Positions 23,401 to 33,073 of a stretch of DNA of 44,510 nucleotides are shown in pieces; the stretch's first letter is position 1; every line of letters starts with the position of its first letter. Position numbers and translations under genes: made by a program. The notes beneath the pieces were generated by a model. That model did not search any database. It saw only the letters and a program-made list of their open reading frames with translations, and was not told where the DNA came from. The stretch lies in assembly GCF_000963005.1 (NCBI RefSeq), contig NZ_JZHZ01000007.1:2901545-2946054 (forward strand). The letters run 5' to 3'. The stretch is from Xanthomonas sp. GPE 39 (GTDB taxonomy: Bacteria; Pseudomonadota; Gammaproteobacteria; Xanthomonadales; Xanthomonadaceae).

Positions 23401-24505
23401 CGGCGGCCTCCTTGTGCTTGATCCCGGCCAGTGTGGCGGTGAGGGTGAAGCGATCACGGTGGCTGCCCGGATCGGACTGCAGCACGCCGGTCAGGGAGGG
23501 CGCTTGCCACAACGGCGAGCCTTCCAGCCGACCAACCAACGAGGACGCTTGGCTGCTGAGACCAATCAATTGCAACTGATCGCCTTCGATCGAGAATTTT
23601 TCCAGATACGTCCCCTCGGGAAGGCGCTTGCTCAATTCGTTCCAGACTTCCACCACCGTCGGACGCTCGGCGCGCAGTTGATCGAAAAACGCCGCGCCTT
23701 CGACCAGATCGACCAATTGCTGGCGCTGCGCAGCGACCGCATGGGCGCGCTGCGCGCTGCTCTCCACCTGCGTACTTAGCTGTTGCAGCGCATCGCGGCG
23801 GTTATCGAGCAGCTGCCAGCCGGCCGCACACAACGCCAACAGCGCAGCGAGAGCCAAAATCGCGTTCCAGCGCCGCATCGGATCGGCACGACGATAGCGC
23901 TGTTCCAACGGCAGCAGATTGACGCCCAGCGGCACGCCGACGGCGTCGGCCACATCGATGCCGGCCAGGGTCGGGCGCAACGCGCCGGCAGCGACCTGCA
24001 GCTCTTCCAACACCCAGCGTGGAGCCACGACCAGTTCGGCATCGAGCAGGGCATCGTCGCGGCGACCATTGGCGCGCACGTCGTAGATCACCTGGTCGGG
24101 CTGGAACGGGGTCTGTCGATCGATCTCGAACTTGACCACCTCGTGCAGATGCTGGGCGGCCGCGACCGGCAGCCGCAGCCGGCGTTGCAACGCCGACGCC
24201 GCCGGCAGCAGCCATACCCGAGGCAGTGCGGCCAACCGCGGCCCCAGCACCGTATCCAGTTCGTCCGGCAGCAACGGCCACGGCAGGGCCAGCGTCTGTC
24301 CCAACTCGGCATCGACCTGCCGCGCCAACATCAGTTGGTCGTCCTGGCACCATAGCAACAGACGCGCCTGCGACCAGCCCAATTGCAGTTGCCAGCGCGG
24401 CGGCAACCACGCCATCAGCGAGCGCTGCCACCAAGCCAGCAAGCCACCAGCACCGGGGGCGAAGCGCAGGCCAAATTTTTCCATCGTGTCGCGCCACACC
24501 TTCAT
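23378..24505 (-). CDS. xpsL: Type II secretion protein XpsL (GspL)
   Basis: The protein has 375 residues from the ATG at 24505 ([15 protein letters not shown]), which overlaps the xpsK stop by 4 bp. The cytoplasmic domain is actin-like ([26 protein letters not shown]). A membrane segment follows ([19 protein letters not shown] at about 220), then a periplasmic coiled coil and a ferredoxin-like domain ([32 protein letters not shown]). GspL holds the XpsE ATPase at the inner membrane. Confidence 0.92.
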   Translation of the reverse strand: MKVWRDTMEKFGLRFAPGAGGLLAWWQRSLMAWLPPRWQLQLGWSQARLLLWCQDDQLMLARQVDAELGQTLALPWPLLPDELDTVLGPRLAALPRVWLLPAASALQRRLRLPVAAAQHLHEVVKFEIDRQTPFQPDQVIYDVRANGRRDDALLDAELVVAPRWVLEELQVAAGALRPTLAGIDVADAVGVPLGVNLLPLEQRYRRADPMRRWNAILALAALLALCAAGWQLLDNRRDALQQLSTQVESSAQRAHAVAAQRQQLVDLVEGAAFFDQLRAERPTVVEVWNELSKRLPEGTYLEKFSIEGDQLQLIGLSSQASSLVGRLEGSPLWQAPSLTGVLQSDPGSHRDRFTLTATLAGIKHKEAADDAGAGR

Positions 24506-25359
24506 CGAACTGTCGATCCTTCTTGCCATCGCAGTACAGTGTAGGCGGAGCCAGGTAGCGGCGACGAGCCCAATCGCACGATTGCGCGCAGGACCGCCTC
24601 ACGCCCGTTGCCCAAACGCGCTCGACTTTCGATGCTGTAGGTGCCGCGCCCGGACATCCCAACGCCTGGTGTCTGATCGGTACGCTCGCGCTGTGCGAGC
24701 ACCTGTTGCGCATCCAGGCCCATCGCAGTGAGCACCGGGGCCGGCGCGAACTCCGGAGCCGGGCGCAGAATTCCGCCATACAGGGTGACGTTGGGCAAGA
24801 GCTTGGCGTACAGCGCCGAGTCCATGCCCAGCACCAGTTGCAGTTCGTCCAGACTCTCGAACGGCGCATCCTTCGCACCATAAGGCAGGCCTGCGGCGGC
24901 ATAGTCCGAATCCTCGGCACCGCCGCCAGGCTGACTGAGACTATCCGGATCGCGCCAGTCCACGATCGCGCCAGCGATGCGTTGCGCGCGTTGCGGGTCT
25001 TCGCCAACCGCGCGGATCAATGCGGCGAGCAACGACAGGTCGGCCTTGTTCAGATCGACTTTGCCGCTCTCGTCGCTCAGCCGCAGATCCACGGTGGCGT
25101 CGGCATACTGCCAGCGATAACGGCGTCCATCGACGCGCCAGCCTGGCTGCGTCGCGGTGCTGTTGAGCCGAGTCAGCGCGTACTCCAGACCGGCGCGTGC
25201 GCGCTCCTGCGCTTGCGCACCGTCGCCGAGCACCTTGCCTTCCAGACCTTCGGTGCGCGCGGTAAGTACGAAAGCGCCGATCAGCGCAGTGAGCAACGCG
25301 ATCAACCACAGCACCAACACCAGCGCCGCCCCTTGGCTCCGCTCCAATACCGGCTTCAT
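24502..25359 (-). CDS. xpsK: Type II secretion minor pseudopilin XpsK (GspK)
   Basis: The protein has 285 residues from the ATG at 25359. The prepilin-type leader [10 protein letters not shown] is followed by the hydrophobic helix [22 protein letters not shown]. Position +5 is not Glu, as is usual for GspK. The large globular part contains [37 protein letters not shown] and a LxxLPxLT-like segment ([14 protein letters not shown]). GspK caps the pseudopilus tip together with I and J. It overlaps xpsJ by 4 bp. Confidence 0.94.
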   Translation of the reverse strand: MKPVLERSQGAALVLVLWLIALLTALIGAFVLTARTEGLEGKVLGDGAQAQERARAGLEYALTRLNSTATQPGWRVDGRRYRWQYADATVDLRLSDESGKVDLNKADLSLLAALIRAVGEDPQRAQRIAGAIVDWRDPDSLSQPGGGAEDSDYAAAGLPYGAKDAPFESLDELQLVLGMDSALYAKLLPNVTLYGGILRPAPEFAPAPVLTAMGLDAQQVLAQRERTDQTPGVGMSGRGTYSIESRARLGNGREAVLRAIVRLGSSPLPGSAYTVLRWQEGSTVR

Positions 25360-26006
25360 TGGCGCCCCCCCATGCCGCCAGTCTGGCGCAGCGCGACCAC
25401 CAACGGCGGCCACACGGTGCCGTCGCCGCCACGCAATTCGATCGAAACCAACAACGGGAGCGTGTCGGTACGCGTCCAGCGCTCCTGCCAGGATCCGATG
25501 GTGCCGCGCTCGGGATCGATGCCGCGATAACGAAAGCGCACCTCGCGCAAATCATCGGCTAAGGTTTCGGGCGGACGCGGGGAGGATTCCGGCAACTGCT
25601 TACCGGCCTGCACCTGCACCAGCGCGATGGCTAATTGCCGATGGTCACCCTCGCCACTCACCTGCAGGTCGTGCATATAGGGACCGCCCCGGCCAAGATA
25701 ACTCGGCAGATCGGCCACGAACTGCATCCGCTGCGGCTCACCAACGAACCGCACCTGCTGCAACGTCTGCGGATCAGTCTCCATGACCATCGACTGGGCA
25801 CCGCTCAGGCGCTGACGCAGGAAGCCTTCCACCGCACGTATCTGCTCGCTGCGCGCAGCGATCACCTCGCCACGGCCGCTAATGACGGTCGCCGAGCGCA
25901 GAGTGGCGAACGCAAGGGTAAGACCGCCGACCAGCAACACCGTGGCAAGCAGCACTTCGATCAGGGTGAAGCCAGTGGCAGCGGCGCGACGCGGTGCAGA
26001 CATCAT
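25356..26006 (-). CDS. xpsJ: Type II secretion minor pseudopilin XpsJ (GspJ)
   Basis: The protein has 216 residues, starting [29 protein letters not shown]. The type III prepilin motif (cut after Gly, F+1, E+5) is clear. The remainder has the GspJ features [22 protein letters not shown]-like [16 protein letters not shown] and [11 protein letters not shown]. It forms the tip complex with I and K. It overlaps xpsI by 4 bp. Confidence 0.93.
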   Translation of the reverse strand: MMSAPRRAAATGFTLIEVLLATVLLVGGLTLAFATLRSATVISGRGEVIAARSEQIRAVEGFLRQRLSGAQSMVMETDPQTLQQVRFVGEPQRMQFVADLPSYLGRGGPYMHDLQVSGEGDHRQLAIALVQVQAGKQLPESSPRPPETLADDLREVRFRYRGIDPERGTIGSWQERWTRTDTLPLLVSIELRGGDGTVWPPLVVALRQTGGMGGRQ

Positions 26007-26419
26007 GGCGGGACCCTGGCGACCTGCGAATTGACCAGACGCAGGGTCTGCCACTGCAGTGCCTGCGCTGGCGTATCGCCCCAGCGGACCTGCAGATTGA
26101 GTTGCAACAGCGTCGGCGCACCGGACACCACCGCCCCATCCGGCGGCTGCCGCGGATCGACATAGGGCATGACATCCATCGTCCAGTGAAAGCGGCCTTG
26201 TTCGAAGTCGCCCTGGGTGCGACCGGGTTGCAGTGGCTGTTCCACGCCCTGCACGGCCAACAGCGACTGCGCATACAACGTGGCGCGACTGAGCTGGTCG
26301 GCTCGCTGCACCTGACGCGCCGCGCCAGATAGCGATCCGAGCAACAAGGTCAGCGCCAAGGCCAACAGCGCAAACGCCACGATGACCTCGATCAGGGTGT
26401 AGCCGCGCTGCCGTCTCAT
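26003..26419 (-). CDS. xpsI: Type II secretion minor pseudopilin XpsI (GspI)
   Basis: The protein has 138 residues. The start MRRQRGYTLIEVIVAFALLALAL is a textbook prepilin leader and helix, cut after Gly 6 with Glu at +5. The short C-terminal domain ends [18 protein letters not shown]. GspI nucleates the pseudopilus tip. It overlaps xpsH by 4 bp. Confidence 0.93.
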   Translation of the reverse strand: MRRQRGYTLIEVIVAFALLALALTLLLGSLSGAARQVQRADQLSRATLYAQSLLAVQGVEQPLQPGRTQGDFEQGRFHWTMDVMPYVDPRQPPDGAVVSGAPTLLQLNLQVRWGDTPAQALQWQTLRLVNSQVARVPP

Positions 26420-26934
26420 GACGGATCCTGCTGCGGTGGCCGCCCCACTTTGACCGCGCCGGTGAGCCAGGTCACATCGATCCGCCAGAGTGACTGCCGC
26501 GCCTGCAATTCGATACGCCCGCCCGTTGCAGCGCCATCTTCAAAGAACGCGATGGCACCTTGACCCTGGCTCTGTTGCACCTGGCGCGCACCGCTGAAAC
26601 GCACGGTCAGCGACGGCGGGATCTCGCCGTGACGGCCATTGGGCGCCTGCCAGGTATGCATCTGCGGATCGATCAAAAATCGCTGCGGCTGACCCGTGGC
26701 GATGGCCTGCGCACGCGTATAACGCAGCTGCGAAGCAATCTCCTTAGCTGCCGAGCGCAAGCGCATTCCATCGATACCACCGGTCAAGACCGACGCGGCC
26801 AGGGCCGCAGTGATCGCAATCAGACCGATCACCAGCAGCATCTCCAGCAGCGACACGCCGCGCATGCGCGCACGCGAAACCGCGACGCGTTCGCACGCGC
26901 CCGAGCGCAGACCGCCGGCAATGGCCTGAATCAC
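26416..26934 (-). CDS. xpsH: Type II secretion minor pseudopilin XpsH (GspH)
   Basis: The protein has up to 172 residues from a GTG at 26934, 9 bp past the xpsG stop; an ATG at 26865 (MRGVSLLEMLLVIGLIAITAAL) gives a conventional short leader. The GTG start is kept because the usual length of XpsH is near 170 and the spacing to xpsG is short. Prepilin features are cleavage after Gly, V+1, E+5, then EIASQLRYTRAQAIATGQPQRFLID, typical of GspH. The start is uncertain. Confidence 0.88.
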   Translation of the reverse strand: MIQAIAGGLRSGACERVAVSRARMRGVSLLEMLLVIGLIAITAALAASVLTGGIDGMRLRSAAKEIASQLRYTRAQAIATGQPQRFLIDPQMHTWQAPNGRHGEIPPSLTVRFSGARQVQQSQGQGAIAFFEDGAATGGRIELQARQSLWRIDVTWLTGAVKVGRPPQQDPS

Positions 26935-26943
26935 GGCGTCGGA

Positions 26944-27378
26944 TCACTCGTACTTGATATCTGCGTCGTAACTGCTGCCACCGGGTTGACCGTCCTTGCC
27001 CAGGCTCATCAGATCGAACGGACGACCGTCGCCGGGCACCTTGTATTCGATTGGGTGGCCCCAAGGATCGTTGAGTTCCGCAGGCTTGGCATACGGACCG
27101 AGCCAGCCATTGACACCACCGGGCGCGGTGACCAGATCGTCGAGCTTGGACGGCAACTTGCCGGTATCCAACTGGTAGTTGTCGATTTTGCCGGCCAGGG
27201 TCTGGATCTGTGACTTGGCCAGATTGGCCTTGCCGCGATCAGCACCACCCAGGACGCGGCTGCCCACCAGGGTCAGCACCGCGCCGATCAGCACAATGAC
27301 GATGATGATTTCCAGCAGACTCATACCGGACTGTCGCGCGGCGGAGGGGGAACGGGTGATGGAGCGGAGATTTCGCAT
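26944..27378 (-). CDS. xpsG: Type II secretion major pseudopilin XpsG (GspG)
   Basis: The protein has 144 residues from the ATG at 27378. The leader MRNLRSITRSPSAARQSG precedes MSLLEIIIVIVLIGAVLTLVG, with Glu at +5. The conserved GspG end is complete: YQLDTGKLPSKLDDLVTAPGG, WLGPYAKPAELNDPWGHPIEYKVPGDGRPFDLMSLGKDGQPGG. The Asp/Gly-rich C-terminus is the calcium-binding loop region of the family. It is the main subunit of the pseudopilus. A 300-bp gap separates it from xpsF, so it probably has its own promoter. Confidence 0.95.
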   Translation of the reverse strand: MRNLRSITRSPSAARQSGMSLLEIIIVIVLIGAVLTLVGSRVLGGADRGKANLAKSQIQTLAGKIDNYQLDTGKLPSKLDDLVTAPGGVNGWLGPYAKPAELNDPWGHPIEYKVPGDGRPFDLMSLGKDGQPGGSSYDADIKYE

Positions 27379-27662
27379 TGCCTCGGGTCCTTGCGGTGGA
27401 AAACCTATGTAGCCAAACTCGTTGAAAATGACAGCGACCGTGCACGAATCGCGCGATTGCGCTTCACGGATGCGGCCAGCGGGGAGCGCACGACACTGCG
27501 GCCGTCTGCGCACAAAACGCGGAAATCTGAATGCAAACTCCCGCGTGAAGTGTGACAGAGACGGCTGCCGAAGGTTCCCCTAGGAAATAGGCCAGCGTCA
27601 CACTCCGCGATCACGATGCCGCAGCAAACCTGACTAGCGCGGAGAATGTCATATCGGTCGTG
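27379..27662. promoter_or_regulatory. Intergenic region between xpsF and xpsG
   Basis: There is no gene in about 285 bp, unusual inside a compact operon whose later genes overlap. It probably carries the promoter or leader of xpsG, the most abundant subunit. A hairpin at the xpsF stop (27663-27690) lies at its right edge. No certain -35/-10 pair was found. Confidence 0.45.
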
Positions 27663-27690
27663 GCAATCGGGTGAGGCATCACCCGATTGC
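27663..27690 (-). terminator. Hairpin overlapping the xpsF stop codon
   Basis: GCAATCGGGTGA (27663-27674) and TCACCCGATTGC (27679-27690) are perfect 12-bp arms around a 4-base loop. On the minus strand the xpsF TGA is the end of the first arm. No T-run follows, so it may be a weak terminator, an mRNA processing barrier or a stabiliser that separates E-F from G-D expression. Confidence 0.6.
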
Positions 27691-28893
27691 ATTGGTCAGG
27701 TCGTACAGCGGCACGAGAACGGAAATGATCACCAAACCGACCACCGAGGCCAACACCAGGGTGATCGCCGGGACCATGGCCGCGAGCAGGCGATCAATCG
27801 CCTGCGCGGTCTCCTGCTCGAAGGTATCGGCGGTCTTCAGCAACATGATGTCGAGGGCACCGGACTCCTCACCCACCTGAATCATCTGCAACGCCAGCCG
27901 CGGGAAGCGCTTGCCCTTGGACAACGACGCCGACAAGCCGTGCCCGTTCTTGACGTCATCGGCCGCAGTGCTGACGTCGGCAATCAACGCCAAGTTCGAT
28001 AGCACGTTGCGCGAGATGCCCAATGCCGCCAGCAGCGGCACGCCATTGCGCAGCAAAGTCCCCAGGGTCCGGGTCAGGCGCGCCGTTTCCAGGCGTGCGA
28101 TCAGCGTACCGACGAAACGTTGCCCGAGTAACCAGGCATCGAAGCTGGCACGGAACGCCGGATCGCGACGTTTGCGATCAACGACCAACACGGTCAGCGC
28201 GGGCACCACCAACAGCACGATCCACCAATCGCGCACGAACAGGCCCACCGTCAGCACCGCCTGGGTGAACCATGGCAAGGCCACGTCCAGGCTTTCGTAC
28301 ATCTGCGCGAACTGCGGCACCACATAACCAAGCAGGAACAACAGGGCGCAGCCGACCACGCTGACCAGAATCGCCGGGTAGATCAGCGCATTGATCACCC
28401 GACCGCGCAATTCGCGGCTGCGCTCCAGGTATTCGGCCAGACGTTGCAGGGTATCGTGCAAACTGCCGCCTGCCTCGCCCGCTCGCACCATGTTGATGTA
28501 CAGGCGCGAGAACAGGCCATGTTGCCGTTCCAGCGCGGTGGACAGCGGCGCGCCGCCACGCACGGCGTCGCGGATGTCGCCGACGATGCGCCTGGAACGT
28601 TCGTCCTCGGGCAATTCCAGCAGGATCGACAATGCGCGGTCCAACGGCTGGCCGGCACCCAGCAGGGTCGCTAATTGCTGGGTGAACTGCACAAGTGCAG
28701 CGCCGTCGAACGGCTTGGTGCAAAATAGGCCGCGCAGCGAAGTGCCGCCGCCTTCGCTGGCAAGCTTGGCCTGTATCGGCATATGCCCCTGCTCCTGCAG
28801 ACGCAGTGCCACCTCCGCTTCGCTGGCGGCGTCCATCTGCCCTTCCAGGATCTCGCCGTGGGAGTCGAGGGCCTTATAGCGGTACAGAGGCAT
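27679..28893 (-). CDS. xpsF: Type II secretion platform protein XpsF (GspF)
   Basis: The protein has 404 residues, starting MPLYRYKALDSHGEILEGQMDAASEAEVALRLQEQGHMPI. The two T2SSF helical domains and three membrane segments are clear (VINALIYPAILVSVVGCALLFLLGYVVPQFAQMYESL, WIVLLVVPALTVLVV, VPAITLVLASVVGLVIISVLVPLYDLTNAIG). The motif GEESGALDIMLLKTADTFEQE is standard. GspF is the inner-membrane core that couples the ATPase to pseudopilus assembly. It starts 133 bp after xpsE. Confidence 0.96.
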   Translation of the reverse strand: MPLYRYKALDSHGEILEGQMDAASEAEVALRLQEQGHMPIQAKLASEGGGTSLRGLFCTKPFDGAALVQFTQQLATLLGAGQPLDRALSILLELPEDERSRRIVGDIRDAVRGGAPLSTALERQHGLFSRLYINMVRAGEAGGSLHDTLQRLAEYLERSRELRGRVINALIYPAILVSVVGCALLFLLGYVVPQFAQMYESLDVALPWFTQAVLTVGLFVRDWWIVLLVVPALTVLVVDRKRRDPAFRASFDAWLLGQRFVGTLIARLETARLTRTLGTLLRNGVPLLAALGISRNVLSNLALIADVSTAADDVKNGHGLSASLSKGKRFPRLALQMIQVGEESGALDIMLLKTADTFEQETAQAIDRLLAAMVPAITLVLASVVGLVIISVLVPLYDLTNAIG

Positions 28894-29026
28894 CAGGAAC
28901 CAAACTCAGTCGTCGCGACTGCGGACGCGGACAGGCCACCATGAACCATCGCCGCACGCTGGCACGACCGGAACCGGAACGCGCCGGGCGCACGCGTTTG
29001 GGCACTGACCCGACGCAGCGCGCGCA

Positions 29027-30757
29027 TCAGGATTCCTCCGTCACGCGCAACACTTCCTCGATCGTGGTCTGACCGCTGAGGGCCTTGGCCAGCCCGTCCT
29101 CGTACATGGTGCGCATACCGGCCTCGCGCGCCAGTTGCTCGATCTCGCCCATGCCGGCGTGGCGCATCACCGCACGACGCAGCGCATCGTTCATCACCAG
29201 GAACTCCATGATCGTGGTCCGCCCGACGTAACCGGTCGGCGCAATCGCCGAGGGGCGTGGGCGGTACAGGAAGATCTCGCCTTCCGGCTGCAAACGGCGC
29301 AGTTCGAATCGCTCGATCTCCTCCTGCGAGGCCGCATAGCGTTCGGCATGGGTCGGCTCCAGACGCCGCACCAGACGCTGGGCGAGGATGCCATTGATCG
29401 TGGAAGTGAGCAGGTAATCCTCCACCCCCATGTCCAGCAAGCGGGTGATACCACCGGCGGCGTTGTTGGTGTGCAGCGTGGACAGCACCAAATGGCCCGT
29501 GAGCGCGGACTGGATGGCGATGCGCGCGGTCTCCAGGTCGCGCATTTCGCCGATCATGATGATGTCCGGATCTTGCCGCACGATGCTGCGCAGAGCGTGC
29601 GAAAAATCCAGCCCGATCTGCGGCTTGGCCTGGATCTGGTTGATGCCCTCGATCTGGTACTCGACCGGATCTTCGACGGTGATGATCTTGACGTCGGCGG
29701 TGTTGAGCTGGCTCAACGCGGTGTACAACGTGGTGGTCTTGCCCGAGCCGGTCGGGCCGGTGACCAACAGGATGCCGTGTGGCTGCTCCAGCACTTTGCG
29801 GAACTGCGGCAGGAAGGCATCGGTGAAACCGAGCCGGTGGAAGTCGAACACCACCGTCTCGCGATCAAGCAGACGCATCACCACGCTTTCGCCGTGTGCG
29901 GTCGGTACGGTGCTTACGCGCAGGTCCAGTTCCTTGCCCTGCACGCGCAGCATGATGCGGCCATCCTGCGGCAAACGGCGTTCGGCGATGTTGAGCTTGG
30001 CCATGATCTTGACCCGGCTGATCACCGCCGCAGTCAGATTGGCCGGCGGGCTTTCGCCGTCGATCAGCACGCCATCCACACGGTAACGCACCTTCAACCG
30101 GCTCTCGAACGGCTCGATGTGGATGTCCGAAGCGCGCAACTCCACCGCGCGCTGAATCACCAGGTTCACCAGCCGGATCACCGGCGCTTCGGAAGCCAGA
30201 TCGCGCAAGTGCTCGATGTCATCGGTGACGACGCTGTCGCCGTCGGCAGTCTCCACGATCGCGCCCATGGCGCTGCGGCCCTGACCGAACCAGCGTTCGA
30301 TCAGATCGTCGATCTCCGAACGCAGCCCCACCCGCGGCAATACCCGCATCCCAGTGGCCAGGCCCACCGCGTCGGCGGCGTAGGCCGCGTGCGGATCGGC
30401 CATCCACAACTCCAGCGCACCATCGCGCTCGCCCAGCGGACAAACGTGGAACTGTTTGAGGAAGCGCAGCGACAACAGTTGCGCCTCGGATTGGGTCTCC
30501 GGCGCGGTGACCGGCAGTTGCTTGGCATCGAGCAACGGCAGGCCCAACACCTCAGCACTGACCTCGGCATGATCGCGTTCGGACACCAGGCCCAGACGTG
30601 CCAACAGCGACAGCAGGTCGCCGCCGGCTTCGCGCTGCAACTGGCGCGCACGTGCCAAGTCGCCTTCCTTGAGCCGGCCTTTGGCCAGCAAGGCCGCAAT
30701 GATGCGGGCTTCGGGCGTATCGCCGTCGACAGCAATGTCCTTCACGAGCGCGTTCAC
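29027..30757 (-). CDS. xpsE: Type II secretion ATPase XpsE (GspE)
   Basis: The protein has 576 residues. The N-terminal MshEN-type domain is followed by the secretion ATPase core: Walker A GPTGSGKTTT (about 334-343), Asp box ITVEDPVEYQIEGINQIQ, Walker B-like SIVRQDPDIIMIGEMRDLETA and His box LSTLHTNNAAGGITRLLDMG. The usual C-terminal CxxC...CxxC metal-binding insert is absent: between LAQRLVRRL and GYVGRTTIMEFL there is no Cys at all. It powers pseudopilus assembly. It is the first xps gene. Confidence 0.96.
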   Translation of the reverse strand: MNALVKDIAVDGDTPEARIIAALLAKGRLKEGDLARARQLQREAGGDLLSLLARLGLVSERDHAEVSAEVLGLPLLDAKQLPVTAPETQSEAQLLSLRFLKQFHVCPLGERDGALELWMADPHAAYAADAVGLATGMRVLPRVGLRSEIDDLIERWFGQGRSAMGAIVETADGDSVVTDDIEHLRDLASEAPVIRLVNLVIQRAVELRASDIHIEPFESRLKVRYRVDGVLIDGESPPANLTAAVISRVKIMAKLNIAERRLPQDGRIMLRVQGKELDLRVSTVPTAHGESVVMRLLDRETVVFDFHRLGFTDAFLPQFRKVLEQPHGILLVTGPTGSGKTTTLYTALSQLNTADVKIITVEDPVEYQIEGINQIQAKPQIGLDFSHALRSIVRQDPDIIMIGEMRDLETARIAIQSALTGHLVLSTLHTNNAAGGITRLLDMGVEDYLLTSTINGILAQRLVRRLEPTHAERYAASQEEIERFELRRLQPEGEIFLYRPRPSAIAPTGYVGRTTIMEFLVMNDALRRAVMRHAGMGEIEQLAREAGMRTMYEDGLAKALSGQTTIEEVLRVTEES

Positions 30758-30784
30758 GCAATCTCTCCCAGATGACAGTCCACT

Positions 30785-30967
30785 TTAGCAGTTCAGCATG
30801 AGCCAACGCCGAACTACGTACCAATGACCGCCTCTGTCTACTGCCAAATGCGCAGGGCTAGATCGGCGCAGCGAACGTCATCGCTTCGACACGCCAAGCG
30901 TAGATCATGCTTGCTTGCACCTAGACGCACCAGGCTCCAGATCCCCACGGCACGGGCCGTAAACGCA
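30785..30967. promoter_or_regulatory. Region upstream of xpsE
   Basis: There is no gene. It should contain the promoter of the leftward xps operon. The protease gene to the right ends at 31027 and has its own terminator at 30968-30993, so read-through into xps is probably limited. No clear promoter boxes were recognised. Confidence 0.4.
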
Positions 30968-30993
30968 GGAAACCCGGCCAAAACCGGGTTTCC
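30968..30993 (-). terminator. Terminator downstream of the protease gene
   Basis: A perfect 10-bp stem GGAAACCCGG / CCGGGTTTCC with a 6-base loop lies about 35 bp after the protease stop. It is symmetrical with a short T/A-rich part inside the arms, and should separate protease transcription from the xps promoter region. Confidence 0.7.
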
Positions 30994-31026
30994 CTGGAAC
31001 ACCGACGCCGCGTGCGGCGGATGGAT

Positions 31027-32916
31027 TTATTGACGGGCGATCAAGCTGACCCCGTTGTAATTGGTTTCTCCAACCAACTTGACGTAGTAGGTGCCCGCCT
31101 TCGGCGCGGTGAAACGCACGGTCTCGTTGTTGCCGGGACGGGTCGATTTCGCGTCGGCGTTGCTGGGACTCGGCTCCCTGCCGAGGCTCACGTACAACGA
31201 GAGATTACCGCTACCGCCATAGGTGATGAAGCTCAGTACCGAGCCAGCCTGCGCATCGAAGCTGTACAGCACCTCGTTCCCACCCGCGCCGGCCAAGCCG
31301 GTGAGCGGCACATTCCGAACCAGTGCAATCGCCGAGGGCGTGCATTTCTGAGTCGCTGGATCGCAGGGTTTTTGCAACGCTTTGTCCAATGCCGCCTTGG
31401 CATCGACAATCCCGGTGCCGATCGGAGTGCTGGACGGAATAGATTGCGGAAACGGACGTGCGGTCTGCTTGAGCAATTTCTCCAGGTCGGCAGGACTCAA
31501 CGGCGCCCTGCCGGCAGCGATCACTGCGCTCTGCACCAACGCTGCGGTCGCAGCCACGTGCGGTGAGGCCATCGAGGTGCCAGCCATACCCACGTAGGTG
31601 TAGTCACCGGAGGTTGGCGTGGTCTTGCCGGTATAGCCGTTCTGCCAGATGTAGCCGCCCGGCTTGCCATCTTCGGGGCCTTCACCGCCTGGAGCGGAGA
31701 GATCCACGGCCACACCGTAGTTGCTGTAGAAGGTTATACCGCCGTTGAGTCGAGTGGCGCCGACCGCAATCACATTGGCGCAACCCGCAGGATTGGCATT
31801 GCCAGCATCCGCCCCGCTGTTGCCTGCCGCCACCACCACCGCGGTGCCGCGCGCCACCGCGCCGTTAATCGCAGCCTGGGTAACTTGATCGCAAGCGATA
31901 TTGGCCCCCAGGCTCATGTTGATGACTTCGGCCGGATTGGCATTGGCAGGTACACCATCAACGGTGCCGCCCGAGGCCCAGGTGATGGCGTCGGAGATAT
32001 CGGACAGGTGCCCACCGCACCTGCCCACTACCCGCACAGGCAGCACGGTGGCGTTCGGTGCGATGCCCGCCAGGCCGATGCCATTATTGGTGGCCTCGGC
32101 GATGGTGCCGGCGACGTGGCTGCCGTGCCAAGAGCTGGCCTGGGCCGAGGAGCCGAGATAGCAATCGTTGTCGTTTTCGATCCAGTCGCCGTAATCCAAC
32201 GCACCGGGGACGCGTGCGTCGGTCGGACGCCGCGAAACCGACGCATCGGTGATGAAGTCGTAGCCCGGCAGCAGGTTCACCGCCACGTCGGGGTGGTTCG
32301 GCAGAATGCCGGTATCCAGCACCGCGACCACCACGCCATCGCCTTTGGACAGCGTCCAGGCGGCAGGCGCATTGATGCCGCCGGTCGGGTCGTTCAAGTC
32401 CCACTGATTTTGAGCATACAGCGGATCGTTGGGCACGAACTGCGTCTGCGCCTGCGTGCGGGGCATATCCACGATCTGGAACATGGCATCGACTTCGGCG
32501 TATTGCACCGACGGGTCGGCGGCGATTTCCGCAACCACCTTCTCCACATCGGACTTGCTCAATCTGCCAGACAGGCGAATCAAATCGGCACCGACACCCA
32601 GTGTGCGCACGTACTCTGCATGCACGCTCGAAGCGGCCATGCTTGCGATGCCATTGCGGCCACCGAGACTGGCCCGCGTCACCGCTGCCTGCACCGCCGA
32701 CAGCTTGGAAGACCGATCAAAGACGGCGGCAGTACCGGCCTTGTAGCGCACCAGAATGCGGTTGGAGGTCAACGCATCGGCAGGCGCAGGCTTGCTCGGC
32801 TGCTTGACCGGCAACGTCGATACGGCAGAGGCCGCCAACGCAGCCGAAGCCGTCAGCGACATTGTCAGCATCGCCACAGCGATGAGATTCATACGAAGAT
32901 GTTGCTTGTCGATCAC
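31027..32916 (-). CDS. Secreted subtilisin-like (S8) serine protease with PPC domain
   Basis: The protein has 629 residues from a GTG at 32916, chosen for the AAGAGGA site 7-8 bp upstream. A signal peptide is visible (MNLIAVAMLTMSLTASAALA), then an I9-like propeptide (RILVRYKAGTAAVFD). The catalytic triad is Asp in VVAVLDTGILPNHPD, His in WHGSHVAGTIAE and Ser in MAGTSMASPHVAATAAL. The oxyanion Asn is in VVVAAGNSGAD. The C-terminus is a PPC domain (VLYSFDAQAGSVLSFITYGGSGNLSLYVSLG, KAGTYYVKLVGETNYNGVSL). Xanthomonas species secrete such proteases through the xps system encoded beside it, so it is a likely substrate. Confidence 0.93.
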   Translation of the reverse strand: MIDKQHLRMNLIAVAMLTMSLTASAALAASAVSTLPVKQPSKPAPADALTSNRILVRYKAGTAAVFDRSSKLSAVQAAVTRASLGGRNGIASMAASSVHAEYVRTLGVGADLIRLSGRLSKSDVEKVVAEIAADPSVQYAEVDAMFQIVDMPRTQAQTQFVPNDPLYAQNQWDLNDPTGGINAPAAWTLSKGDGVVVAVLDTGILPNHPDVAVNLLPGYDFITDASVSRRPTDARVPGALDYGDWIENDNDCYLGSSAQASSWHGSHVAGTIAEATNNGIGLAGIAPNATVLPVRVVGRCGGHLSDISDAITWASGGTVDGVPANANPAEVINMSLGANIACDQVTQAAINGAVARGTAVVVAAGNSGADAGNANPAGCANVIAVGATRLNGGITFYSNYGVAVDLSAPGGEGPEDGKPGGYIWQNGYTGKTTPTSGDYTYVGMAGTSMASPHVAATAALVQSAVIAAGRAPLSPADLEKLLKQTARPFPQSIPSSTPIGTGIVDAKAALDKALQKPCDPATQKCTPSAIALVRNVPLTGLAGAGGNEVLYSFDAQAGSVLSFITYGGSGNLSLYVSLGREPSPSNADAKSTRPGNNETVRFTAPKAGTYYVKLVGETNYNGVSLIARQ

Positions 32917-33039
32917 AATAGAATCCTCTTCAAAGTTGCGTAGATCAGGCGACAAATTGCGGCCGTGACACTGCCTTGTTGCGAATCCGTTGGCCGGCCC
33001 AGCCAAGGTTCCGTGGTCTGTACTTTCGAGCCACTGCGT

Positions 33040-33068
33040 CGCGGACGGCGGCCATGCCACCGTCCGCG
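33040..33068 (-). terminator. Hairpin after the adhesin gene
   Basis: CGCGGACGG (33040-33048) pairs exactly with CCGTCCGCG (33060-33068) across an 11-base loop. It lies 6 bp past the adhesin stop on the minus strand. It has no T-run, so it is a terminator-like structure only. Confidence 0.55.
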
Positions 33069-33073
33069 CTGGA

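Noticed and set aside
29135-30775. Plus-strand frame of 546 codons opposite xpsE
   Set aside because: The opposite strand has all ATPase motifs; this frame has none and mirrors its codon pattern.
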